Source: Caecitellus pseudoparvulus (Eukaryota > Bigyra: Bicosoecida). From it: a stretch of DNA of 64,000 bases. The DNA lies in assembly GCA_965644315.1 (NCBI GenBank), contig CBFFRQ010000065.1, positions 359,439 to 423,438 of the forward strand, in the 5' to 3' direction. Below the pieces are notes generated by a model. That model saw nothing but the letters and a program-made list of their open reading frames with translations. It had not been told where the DNA came from and searched no databases. Below, piece by piece: positions 1 to 11,600 of this stretch; position 1 is the stretch's first letter; each line of letters begins with the position of its first letter. A program made the translations under genes and the position numbers.

Positions 1-96
1 AAGGAGTTAAATTGCCGTGGTGTACAGAGTGTTCAGCTCTTGCTCGTGGTCCGATCGCCAGCACAGGCACTCTGCAGCAGACGCCAGCGCCTCAGC

Positions 97-582
97 ATGG
101 CAAGCGGCACGGGCGCCTTCGGAGGCATCCACCCTTGGTGAGCGGCGTCGAGCACTGCCTTGGCGTTGCCACTGCATCTGTGCGCACAATTGGAGCGCCC
201 TGATCCCCCCTCGCAGCCGCAAGTTCTACGTTGGGTTCGCAGAGTGCATCGTGAGTGTTTGGAGGAAGCCAATTCCGCACGGCCGCCTCCCACACGCCTT
301 CATGCCGTCTTCCCCCGTGCACAGGGCTCTGCCAAGCTGCCCCAACTGTGCCAGCTGCACCGTGAAGACTACTTGGAGTGCATGCATGGCAACAAGAAGG
401 TGAGGTGGTTGCCTTGCCCACTGGGGTGCTGTCCTGTGCCTCGCACCGTGCACGCTGGCTCCCGCCCCCTGCAGAGAATACAAATGATGCACCTGTACGA
501 GAACAAGGTGAACCAGGTGAAGGCAGCGAAGGCAGGCAGCTCTGGTGTGAAGGCCCCCCCTGCAGGTGGCGGGGGCCACTGA
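97..582 (+). CDS. NDUFS5: NADH dehydrogenase (complex I) Fe-S protein 5-like subunit, twin CX9C
   Basis: Accessory subunit of mitochondrial complex I, facing the intermembrane space. The spliced model has four exons (97-137, 217-250, 325-399, 475-582), giving 85 residues. All junctions are GT..AG and in phase. The product has the family's twin CX9C pattern: CRKFYVGFAEC, then CQLHREDYLEC. The second matches the LREDYLECLH signature I recall from plant NDUFS5, and the MASG...G start also resembles the plant proteins. The first CX9C is only formed by joining exon 1 to exon 2, which supports the splice model. The basic, Ala/Gly-rich tail is short, as in the family. The stop codon overlaps a palindromic AATGCATT, and the convergent kinase gene ends 14 bp further on. 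The family call is confident; the name rests on remembered alignment. Confidence 0.85.
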
Positions 583-590
583 ATGCATTG
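582..590. terminator. palindromic AATGCATTG between convergent stops
   Basis: AATGCATT reads the same on both strands. It lies at the stop codon of the NDUFS5-like gene and 6 bp beyond the stop of the convergent kinase gene. Similar palindromes lie between three other convergent pairs, so it may be a two-way cleavage/polyadenylation signal. This is inference. Confidence 0.4.
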
Positions 591-595
591 CAGCC

Positions 596-1958
596 TCACT
601 TGCGTCGGGAGCGGCTGCCGCTCTTGCTGCTCAGCATGCTGTCCAGTGCATCGCCACCGCCAAGGCGAGAGGCCGCCGCCGCCACAGCGCTCTGCCGTGG
701 CTTCCACTGCTCCAGCTGCACCAGGATGTCAGCAAACTCCGGCCTGGCAGCGCTGTCCTGCGCCCAGCACGCCTGCATCAGCTCAATGAGCTCGCCCACT
801 GGCTCGGCGTCCAGACCGAAGACAGTGGTGTCAGGGCGCCCACCCTTGGTGACGTGGTTCACGATGTCCGTCGCCTTCCAGCCGTTGAAAGGTACCCTGC
901 GGCACAGCGTCTCCCACAGCAGGCAGCCAAAGGCGTACACGTCCACCTTCCGGCTGAAGGGTTGCGCCTGTGGAGTTGAGGGGGGGGTGAAAGGGGGTGC
1001 GCACGCCGCCACACGCCGCTGGCCCGGTGCTCGCACCTGCATGAGCTCAGGAGCCAAGTACTGCGGCGTGCCCGCCGTGCCGTACTTGGTGGTGACGAGG
1101 CCAAAGTCGCACAGCTTCACGGCCCACTTGGCGTCAATGAGCAGGTTGTGCGACTTCAGATCGCGGTGCACGATGGGCGGCGACCGCGAGTGCAGAAAGG
1201 CCATGCCCCGGGCCACATCCGTCTGCAAGGGTTAAGGGGGGGCGTGCCCGGGGACGGGCCCGGGCTGCGGGCTGGGTGAAACGCACCAGCAGGGGCACCC
1301 GCTGCCCGTACGACAGCTTCGTGCTCGTGTTGTGCAGGAGGTTGAACAGTGACCCCCGAGCACACAGCTCCATGATGATGAACATCTTAGGTGGCTTGGT
1401 GCACGCGCCCAAGAACTCCACAATGTTGGGGTGGCTCAAGCTCCTGCGCAGGCAGGGACGCTGCAGCTTGCCAGGCGTCTGTCGCGACGGCAGTTGCGCT
1501 GAGCTCACCGCATGACGTGCAACTCGTCCATGAACTCAGTCTTCAGGGCATCGTCCACAGAGGGGTCGAACTGCGCAGAGGTTTGCGTGGTGGGGGGTTC
1601 CGTGACCCGTGCCTGTCTGCCCGAGTGCTGTGCTTCGCCTCACGAGTGTCTTCAGCGCCACCTTGCGACCTTTCCACTGCCCCTCGTACACGATGGCGAA
1701 GCCGCCACCACCGAGCTTCTTGCCCAACTTCACGTCTCCAAAGGCCACGTCCTCCCACTCCTGAGCCTCGGCGTGCCCTCCGGAGCTCTGGGAGGTGAAC
1801 GTGGGGCCGGAGCCGCCTGATGAAGCGGCGGCCGCTGCAGTCGACGGCGTGGCTTGTGCCGGCGCCGGCGCAGGGGAAGCGCTGTGAGGCCCTTCATCGT
1901 CCGAAACCTCCTCGAAATCATCGTCGTACTCCTCGGACTCGTCCAGCTTGCTCGACAT
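596..1958 (-). CDS. TKL-like protein kinase
   Basis: Five exons (1958-1644, 1570-1509, 1443-1287, 1222-1037, 967-596) encode 363 residues, every junction GT..AG and in phase. Residues 1-75 are acidic and Ser/Ala/Pro-rich, probably disordered. The kinase domain follows: glycine loop LGGGGFAIV (about 83-91), VALK lysine 103, HRDLKSHN with catalytic Asp199, DFG at 217-219, and YLAPEL. The HRDLKSxN loop and the GTPQYLAPE activation segment point to the tyrosine-kinase-like group, with Ser/Thr specificity likely. A short basic Ser-rich tail closes the protein. No receptor, membrane or partner domain is visible, so it is a soluble kinase of unknown pathway. It is divergent with the ubiquitin protease gene across a 655-bp spacer. 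Confidence 0.88.
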
Positions 1959-2613
1959 GGTCGTATCGGCGGTGAAGGCGGCTGCACCCGTTTCAGCTGC
2001 GGAATCTGGACAGCAGCAATCCGTCGTCTGGCGCGCTGTGCGGAGCGAAAGTGCCGCGGCTGTGATAGCAAGTACAGCAGGTACTCTATCAATGCACTTT
2101 AGGGATACGTTGGAGCTGCAGGTTTGCCCAAGCGTCCTGGTTTGTGGCGCGGCAGGGCCGCCCCAACCTCTGGCCCGGTGCCCAGGGCAACGTCCGTTTC
2201 GGAGCTGGCACGCGTGCGTGGATACAGACACCCCCCTGCGCACACAGACACGCTCCATACCGCCAAACATGCCTTCGTGCAAAGCAATTCACACACTAAC
2301 ATCGTCGGGAACCTCTGCGAGCATCGCTGAGGCCCGCCGACCAAGCGCAAGTGCTGCCACAACACCGGCACACTGACAGCAGCACTACAAGTCTGCCAGG
2401 CGGTGAGGAGAGGTGGCACCGTCGCTGCTTCCGACGTGAACACGTGCACTGACTTGCCCCGGCTGGTACCCGTAAGTACGCAATGCTTTGCTGGGCCCCA
2501 GTCGCTGGTGGGGGGGTTGGCGTGGTGGCGCAGAGAGGGCTGCACATTCCCCCGCTTTCTGCGCAGGCCCAGCAGCGTGGAGGCGGGAAGAAGCAGAGGA
2601 AATCACTTGCAAC
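1959..2613. promoter_or_regulatory. bidirectional promoter region with probable 5'-UTR intron
   Basis: A 655-bp spacer between the divergent kinase and ubiquitin protease genes, with no supported coding exon. A good donor (CGTAAGTACG, GT at 2472) and acceptor (TTCTGCGCAG, ending 2566) define a likely intron in the 5' leader of the protease transcript, ending 47 bp before its ATG. No TATA box is obvious. Confidence 0.4.
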
Positions 2614-5600
2614 ATGGCGGGCGAAGCTACTCGTGAAGATCTGCTGAGCGAGGTGGCGGCGGCCGGCATGGAGGTGATGGATGGCGGGCCAGGCGTGGCC
2701 AGTAGCATTGTCCGCCTCGGCAGCTACGTTCGCATTGCCTGCGCGGGGCAGGCAACGCCAGAAACAGTCAAGCACCTGCTCGAAGACACGCTGCCTGTAA
2801 CTGTCGGTCACCTCACTACCAAGGAGCTACCGGCGCCAGTTGCAGAGGAGCTGGTGCAGAGCGTGGCGTCACTGCTGGTGGAAGCTGCCCAACTTGCCAC
2901 AAGAGTCCTGACCGGCCGACTTGGCAGTGGGTCACTTGAGGATAAGGCGGCCGCGCTGCAGCTGCTGAACGACGCCATGAACCCGCATAGCTTGTTCTTC
3001 AAGCAGCAAGGTTTCTCCCCCGACGACGCAGCAGCGATTGCCAAGGCAAGCTCCGAAGGTGGAGGGGGCGGTGCCGCTGGTGGTGGCAACTCAACGCAGG
3101 AGCTGTGGCGCAAGGAGCTGAACTTCGGGTCAGAAGTGGACTGTGTGTTGCTGTCAAACAGCGTTCGCTCTTGGGTGCGAGGCACTGTGATCATGAACGA
3201 CTCAGGGTCGCTGCTGATCCAGATCCCCTCGCACGGCCGGGAAGTGACCATCTCCAGCACATCTGCCGACTTGGCGCCTGTGGGGACGCACACGACGGCT
3301 GGCTCGTCTAGCACCCCGGCGACGGCAGATGCTTCTGACGTGAACGCGGTGGGCAGGGAAGTGCTCATGGGGCTCAAGCTCGGAGACCGCTTCGATTTCC
3401 GCCACTCTGTCAACGGGTGGCTGAACACCACCGTCGTGGACATTGAGGACATCCAGGGGCAGAAACGCCTCAAGTTTGGCTACCGTGTGTACCACCGCTT
3501 GGGCTCCAAGAAGGACGTGCTGGGGAGCTATGACGGCGACAGCAGCACACACGACCAGATCCTCATGCAGGACCCCAAGTACGCGCACCTTTGCGCGCCC
3601 TTCAACACGGAGAGCGTGAAGGCCAAGTCGTCCTTCGTGCCCATGGGCATCATCGATGACGAGGGTGATCCCGACTCGGGATTCCACATCCAGGAAACCA
3701 CTCGAACGCTCGCAAAGTGGGGCTCACCGACCCTGCTTTCGATGCCGCTGCACGTACGGGCAGGCGGGGCCACCGGTGTCCCCAGCGCTGCGGACATGGG
3801 AGCAGCTGATGCGAACTTGCGAGCTGTCGGAATCGCCCTGGGCGCTGTGCCCCTGGAGCCAGCCCTGCCAGGGGCTGCCGGCGTGGAGCGGCGACTCTCC
3901 CTCCAAAGCCAAGCTGTGAAGCTGCTCTGTGCCCGGGCTCTGTCAGTTTGTGATGCTGTGGACGCGTCGCCGTCCTCCCGTGTGTATGCCTTGTACCGAG
4001 GCCCCTCGCAAGGCACTTCCCCGCTGTACGCTGAGTGCGTCACGGCGTTTGGCCGGTGCGGCGGCTTTGCTGCACTGCTGGCCGTGCTGCAGGAGGAGCC
4101 CGAGACCCTGTGCCCCAAGGCGCTGAAGTGCCTTGTGGAGGTGGTGGGCAACATGTGGGCGGAGCTCAACGTGCACTTCGGCGCTGCCTGGCTGCCCGCC
4201 TTCGCCGTGTGCCTGAGGCCCCACGCCATGCACTTCGACGATAAGCAGGACACCAAGACGCCAGGTCTCCTGAACGTCATGAAGCACTTGAAGAAGCTGC
4301 TGTACCGGCAAGGCCCCGACAGCACCGTCGGCGGCGTTCGTGACGCGTTCCTGCTCAGTGTCGCAGAGGAGCTGTTTTCCCACACAGTGTTCTCACGGCG
4401 CATGGCGGGGCTGCGCATCATCCTGGCAGCGGCAGACTCCCTCCGCTCCGCAGCTGCGAGCGCGCTGAACAGCACGGCGGGTGCGGCGGCCGTCGCAAGC
4501 GCGGGTGCTTCGGGTGGCAACGACGTGCTGCTGTCTGACGGCACCTCTGTCAAACGGTTCGTCAGGTGGCTCAAGAGCCACGCCATTCTCCCCCGTCTAC
4601 TGGCCCCCGAGACACCCCTGGCGCTGCTGCAGCGCCTGTCCCAGCTCCTGCAGTTCATGGCCCACCCGAACGTCAAGGCGCTGGACGACGCTGGACTGAG
4701 GAGCCTCGTGGATGCCGCTGTGGACCACGGGCAGGCAGGCAGTGACAACGCTGTCATTGCCCTGTGCAAGGCCATCGGCGAGGCCAGTGTGCACTTTGAC
4801 GCGGCGCAGCAGGAGATGGTGATCCAGAGCATTGCCTCCCTGCCCCCCTCCACCCTGGCAACCCACCACATCTCCCTCATCTTCAAAGTGGCCCGGAAAC
4901 GGCGGTGCACCGCTGGCACTGACGCTCTGTGGGCGCTGGCGAGCCAGGCGCTGCAACCCTCTGCAGGCGCCACAGCCACCACGCGCGTGTCTGCTGAAGT
5001 ACAGGCAGAGGCAGAGGAGCGCCTCGTGGCCCTCCTCTCCCTCGCTGCGTACGTTGGGGACCGGGAGCGTTTCTGCGAGCAGTGCCTGACGTCTGTGACG
5101 AAGGGGCAGGCAGTGCCCTTCGCACTTCGCATGATGCGCCTCATCGTCATGTCCTTCCCCCCTCACGACCCGCAGGCCTCAGCACTGGCTGGGGAGCGGG
5201 TCATCTACACGACCTCCTCCCGCAGCTCCGTACTCACTGTGCTGAACAACAAGTACGACCTACTGCGCTGCCTGCTGCTGGACATGGAGGCCTTCGTGGC
5301 GGCAGCCAGGACCCAGGCGGCAGCCGCCACCCCAGATGCCGCCATCGTGTACAACCAAGGTGCTGGTGCCGGTGAGCAGTTCATCCCCGGCATCATTGAC
5401 AGGCTGGACTTCTTGCAGTTCACGCTGTACACGGGCGCTGCACTGGCCCTGACGCCAGACCAGGCGGCCCAGCTGTGGGCGGTGCTCATTTCAGAGGCCC
5501 TGAGCGAAGAGCAAGCAGCAGCGGGCTTGCGGTGGTTCACCCATGCTGCTTCTTGTGAGCGCAGGTACCGCCTGGCCGTGGAGGTCATGAACGTGTACTG

Positions 5601-8600
5601 CAAGCTGCACAGCCTCAGCCCGCCACAGTGGGCGACCCTGTCTGAGCGCACTAGCTCTGTGGTGCTGCCCCTGGAGACGGTGCAAGCCCTGGTGGAGGCG
5701 CAGGTCAAGCCGGCCGTGCAAGGAGATGCCGAGGGGGCGGTGCAGCTGCTGCCGCTGTACGAGTTCTGCGCAGCGGTGTGCGAGCTGCTTCTGCTGCTGA
5801 ACCACCACCACGGCAGCCTGCGCATCGCTGCAGAGGCCGAGAAACGAGCCATCAATGTGACTGGCATGGAACGGCACTCAACCCGAAGCTGGGCCATGGC
5901 TTTCACACGCAACCTGCACAAACGCACGATCAATGCTCGGGACGTGCCCTTCGAATCTTGGGCTGGCCCGGACAGCAACGTCCCCGAGCCGACGCCCATG
6001 ACGCCAGAGGGCACCCTGTGCATCGACGACATCCCCCTGGTCTCGTCAGTGGTGGTTTCGAACATGCAGGGCAGCGAGGAGCTGTGGAACTTACTGCTGG
6101 GCTCGCCCTCCGTGAAGGTCGCCCGCCACGCTATGAACTTGCTGGTGGGCTTCCACATGTGCATGTCCACAGAGCAAGCCGCCCAGCAGCTGCAGTCCCA
6201 GGTGACGAGTGGACAGCGCTCGGTACATGCGACAGCTGGCGCCACCGCCCGTCGATCCCTCGTGGACAGCTGCATCCACCACCTGAAGCATGCAGGCAGC
6301 GACCTGCGAACAGGGCTGCGAACCCTGTCCGTGCTGCACTGCTTGCTGGACTGCTCGGAGGAGGGCGTCACGTTCCCCGACCGCATTGCAGTGGACGCGC
6401 TGCGGCAGAAGACGGCGGTGTCCGACATGCAGTCCACGGTGGACCTGCAACCCCACCTGCGGGCAGAGGCAGGCAAGCGCATCTTGCTGTCCTTCACCTC
6501 TGAGCTGCCAAAGGCGCCAGCTCCCCTGAGCAGCGCCGCTGCAGCGGGTGGCGGCGAGGCGGCTGAGGGCAAAGCGGGAGATGCCAGCTCGTCCACTGCT
6601 CCTGCGGGACTGGACAAGACCTTCAAGCTGTCCATCTCCAACACGCGCACTCTGCGGGAACTGCGAGGGAAGATTGCAGAGTTGGCCGGGCTGCCAACCG
6701 GCGGCATCCGCCTCGTGTACAGCGGGGGCTCCACTTACGAAGCGGCTCGACGGGCTGTGGGTCTGTCCGCTAAGGGCGCAGAGACGCTGCCTCTGTCCAG
6801 CACCACTGCAGACGAGGAGGTGTTGTACGCTGCGCCAGCGCCCCGGTCAGGGCGCGACCTGCCCACCTCGGTGGACTCCCGAACACTCCTGGAGCTGGGG
6901 CTGGGTCAAGGCACCAAGCTGAAGGTGTACCCTCGGCGAGAACGCCCTGGTGAAGACGCCTCAGGTCCCAAGGTCGCCCTGCTGCAGGGCAACCAGCTCT
7001 CCCCTCGCATGCGGGAGGTGTCCAAGGTCTTGTTCCGCAAGTTCGCCCGCATGCAGGACCCTCCGGCGGGGGGGGCGAATGGCTTGTACATGAACATCCA
7101 CGACTTCGCTCGGTATTGGTCAGTGAGCAGCGGGGACGTCACGACGCCCGATAACCCCGAGCTCAGTCTGCAGTTCTCCACGTACTTGAACCAGGCCCTC
7201 ATGCTGTGGGACGAGGCTGCCTGGTCCCGCTGGATCACAGCGTCCTGCCGCATGAAGGAGGCGGTTGTGTGGTCCAACCTGGCCGTCCACGGGTACGGCA
7301 AGGACTTGAAGCATGAGTCCGAGCGTGTGGCTGAGAAAGAGACCTCTGCCGCACGCACGCTCCTGTGGCCTGGTGCGGAAGATGGGGCAGCAGCTCTTCC
7401 TCGCACGCTGCTCTCGTCACAGGCGGCGTACGATGCCATCTTTGACGTCCTCAGCACCGCTGTGGGCGCAGGTTCTGATGAGGGCTTTGGAGGCCTGGTG
7501 GCAGATGCCAGTTGGCGCCTGCTGCAGCGCCTGCCGTCTCACCCCTCCCTGCGCTTCCGCCTGACTGGCCTGGGGCCAGATCGGTTCCCCGACCTGGCTG
7601 CTGCAACCGGGCAAGGGGAGCCTTCCTGGCAAGGGCTGCTGCTGAGCAGTGCTACCACCGCTCCCAGCGAGGGGGCCACACCCCTGCGTTTGACGTACGC
7701 CTTGCAGCTGGTGGAGCCGTACGTGCAGACCAGTGACGAGGGGGATGAGCTCGCTGCAGGAAGCTTGCGTGCTGGGAAGCAGGCGTGGCGCAAGCAGTTC
7801 TTGCTGCAGTCTGGCTTCACCTTTGCGGCAGACGCGTTGCTCGCTGCCGCCCCCACCACGCCTGTGGGCCGGCAGCTGCAGGTGCAGGGCGAGGGGCCGC
7901 GAGCTGTGCGACCTGTGGGCAGCTGCCTCTTCTGTGGCGTGGCCTTGGAGAACCTGCGGCGGTCCACTTTGACGAAGATCGTGCGATTCTTCCTCCTGGG
8001 GGCCATGGCTGCGGGGACGCTGCCTCAACTGCAGGCATCGCCGGGGCAGGCAGCGGAGTCCAAGGAGGGCGAGGCTTGGCCGGTGCAGCTGGTGCGTCTG
8101 CGCAGTGACGTCACGGAGGCCCTTACAGTGGACGCCAGCATGGATGTTGGGGCTGCCGCCGCTAGCCTGGCCCAGACGCTGCCAGTGTCCAGCAGCGACG
8201 GCACGGGCGGCCCGGCCGCCCCCCCGGCAAGCGCCCCAGTGGTTTCACACGACGACGACATTGAGACGCCAAACCCAATTCCACTCACCCCTGTGGATGC
8301 CGCCCCCCTGGTGCTGACCAAGCAGCTGTCCACAGAGGTTGGTGGGGACATGCAAGCACTCGTGCTGGACAGAGTGCACTTGCCCGCCCTGTCCTCGGCC
8401 CTGCGCCACATCATCTGGACTGCCGCAGGCGGGCTGGCGCCTGGAATCGTGAACCTGGCAGACTCGGCACAGCTGCTTGAAGCGGCCCTGTCTCTGTGGG
8501 TGGGCGTCATCTCCACCTCAGCGGCCCTCGTGGAAGCCTCTGTCTTCGGCGAAGCGGACACCGCCGGTGGCCCTGATGGCCCCAGCATGGTGAAGAGCGG

Positions 8601-11600
8601 CCTGCTGTGCAAGGGTGTGTACGGTCTGGCGGTGCGAAAGGAGTTCGCGCACGCCCTGGGGGAGATCACCCGGGTGCAGTTCGCTGACGACCCCGCGGGC
8701 GCCCTGCGACAGCGTGTGTTCGACACCCTCCTCGCACTCATGCCGGGGGCAGGCACGTCTGCCGATCCAGAACAAGACACAGGGCACTTTGCCGAGCTGT
8801 TCACAGTGTTGACGAAGACCCTGAGCACCATCCTAGCCACAGGCAAGAGCGGAGACTCGGCCCGCGCCGTGGACATGTTTGACCGGTTTGCAAGCAGTTT
8901 GCTGGCCCACCGGTCTGCCGAGTGGGACCCTGTCGTGCTGCAGGGCGCGAGGTCCCGTGGCAGGGAGGTGCTGGAGCACACGCCGTACCTTGGTGAGTGG
9001 GATGCCGCGGCAGCGGGCGGCCCTGACGCGCTAGCCGCCAAGCTGCACACGGCAGGACAGGACGATGGTGTGCTGTGTGGCCTGCTGGGGCTGCTGACTT
9101 CCCTGGTAAGGGGGAACGCTGCGCTGCAGTCCCGAGCAGTGTCTGCGCACGCTGAAGCGGCCGCCTGTGTGCCCCAGACTGCAGCCAAGCTGGCTGCCGA
9201 CGCGGACGGCTCCAACCTCGTGGAGCTGGTGTTCTACGCTTGCCTCCTGGGCGTGCCCGGGCGGCCCGCTGGCGACTCGCCCCCGCCCAAGGTCAAGTGC
9301 CAGCGCTCTGCCAGCCGCCTGGCGGCGTTGGACTTGCTGGCCGCGCTGTGCGAGGGCCACCTGCAGAACACCGACCGCCTCATGACCGTCTGTCTGCAGC
9401 CGTCCTTCGAAGGCATCCCCGAGTCAGCCAAGGGCTTGAGCGGGCACAACCCCTGCACGGACACGCGCGGCAAGAGCGGGTACGTCGGCATCCGGAACTT
9501 GGGCGCCATCTGCTACATGCTGTCGGTCGTGCAGCAGCTGTTCGGCATGCCGCGCGTGCGGCAGGCCTTCCTGGACATGCCAGTGTCCAAGCCTGGCGAG
9601 GAGGCCGACCCCCTCATGGAGCGGCTGTCCTGGGTGTTCAACACGCTGCACCTGTCCGACAAGGCGTACGTGGACATCAAGTCCATGGTGTCCACGTACA
9701 CGGACCGCAGCGGCGAGGCGGTGGACCCCTCCCAGCAGCAGGACGCCATTGACTTCTTCGACGTGCTGACAGACCACATCGAGCAGCGCCTGGGCGCTGA
9801 CAGCGACCTGGCCAGCACCATCAAGGACGAGACGCAGCTGCGGCAGCTGTACGACATGGTGGGCGAGGTGCCTGCAGCAGCTCTGCCACCCGACGTCGTG
9901 GAGGGACTGCCGGCGGGGCGGGACGGAAAGGTCATCGTCCGCCGCCGCCGCCGCGCAGACCCGCCCGCCTTGTGCACAGGGTGCGACGTGAAGAACCTGA
10001 ACAGCCTCAAAGACAGCCTGAACAAGGCGTGCGAGTGGAGCGACGTGGACTACCGGTGGGACGAGGAGGCGGGGGACGTGGAGGTGCCGGAGGATGCCAA
10101 GATCACCACACGGCAGCGCCTGGTGCTGGACGGCAGCCTGCCGCCCACCCTCATCCTGCAGGCCCGCAGGTTCCAGTTCGACTTCGAGACCATGCAGCCA
10201 GACAAGTTGAACACGCGCTTTGAGTTCCCGCGGAACCTGGACATGCGCCCCTTCACGGTGCACGCGCTGGAGTACGACGGCACAGCGGAGGGCGAAGCGC
10301 CCCCTGCCTGGCACTTCCACTACGAAGTGTCAGGGGTTGTGGTGCACCGCGGCACAGCGACACACGGGCACTACTTCTCCTTCGTGCGTGACCGCCGGCG
10401 TGAGTACCGGGAGGAGCGGGGCCGCATTGTGCCGGTGTCCTTTGATGGGGAGGCGGAGGTGCACGTTCGGCGGGTGCCGCCCAGCGAACAGTGCTGGTAC
10501 CGCGCAGACGACACGAACGTCGTGGAGGTGACCATGAGCGACACGTTCCTGGAAGCGGAGTGCTTCGGCGGTCGCAAGGAGGAGGTGCAAACCACTGACC
10601 TGGGCGCCGCCTTCACGCGGGATGTAGACAACATGTCCAACGCGTACCTGCTCTTCTACTCTCGGGTGCAGCCTGAAGAGGAGGGCGGCTGTGATGTGGA
10701 GCCTCTGGTGGCGGCCTCCCCCACAGCCCAGCTGGCACGCGCTGCCAACCACTCCTTCGCTGTGGAGCGAGCGGTGTTCTCGCCTGAGCTGCTCTCCTTC
10801 GCTGGCTCCCAGATGGTGCGGGGGCTGGGCGAGTTCGGCGACGCCGTTCCAGAGCACTGGTTCCGCCTCGCATTCACCTGGGCCTTCGGTGTCCTGGCAC
10901 CCTCAGCCTCGAACGGCCCCCTGGAGGCCAGTGTCGTGCCGACCTTGGTCAGCTGGCTGGAGAGCAGCTCTCCCGCCCTCGCCGCATCTGGTGCCAAGTG
11001 GGTGCTGGACCAGGTGGCACACCAGCCTGAGATGCACCTGGGGCAACTGCTGCGCTCTCTGGACGGCTCAGTGCGCAACAGTTGCATGGCGGTCCTTTGC
11101 ACCGCTGTGCAAGTGTACGTCGCCAGCGACTTGGCCGCCGGAGATGCTGCCAGCATCGAGGCGGAGGCGGCGGCTCTGACCGCCCTGCGGCAGGGGGGCG
11201 GCCTGGAGGCAGCCAAGGCAGCCCTGGGCCCCGACTGGCGCCCCTGTACCTTCTCTCGCTTTCTCTCGGCGGTGCTGTCCATGATCCCCTCTGCGGGGCA
11301 GGACTGGAGTCGGTTCGAGCAGTTCTTCGGCGTCCTGCGCTGTGCTGCTCTGAAGACGCCAGTGGCCTTCGGGCGCACGCTGCTGGCAGCGCGTGGCGCT
11401 GTGGCTCTGCTCCTGCACTTCTACATGGCCCAGGGCAGCCCCGTGCTGCTGCAGCACTCAGAGGCTGACTTGCAAACCTTCCTCGCGACGCCGCCCGCCC
11501 CAGACGGCGACGTGGTGGTGCACTGGGACATCGCAAGCGGCAACGTCCTGCTGCCCCTCATGGCAGGCTCGCCCCCACCCGCCTTTCCCTACCTGGACGA

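Noticed and set aside
3528-5150. Long minus-strand open frame (540 codons) inside the ubiquitin protease gene
   Set aside because: High GC with C/G-ending codons suppresses stops on the opposite strand. The translated frame is Ser/Arg/Cys-rich with no domain, as in other antisense shadows here.
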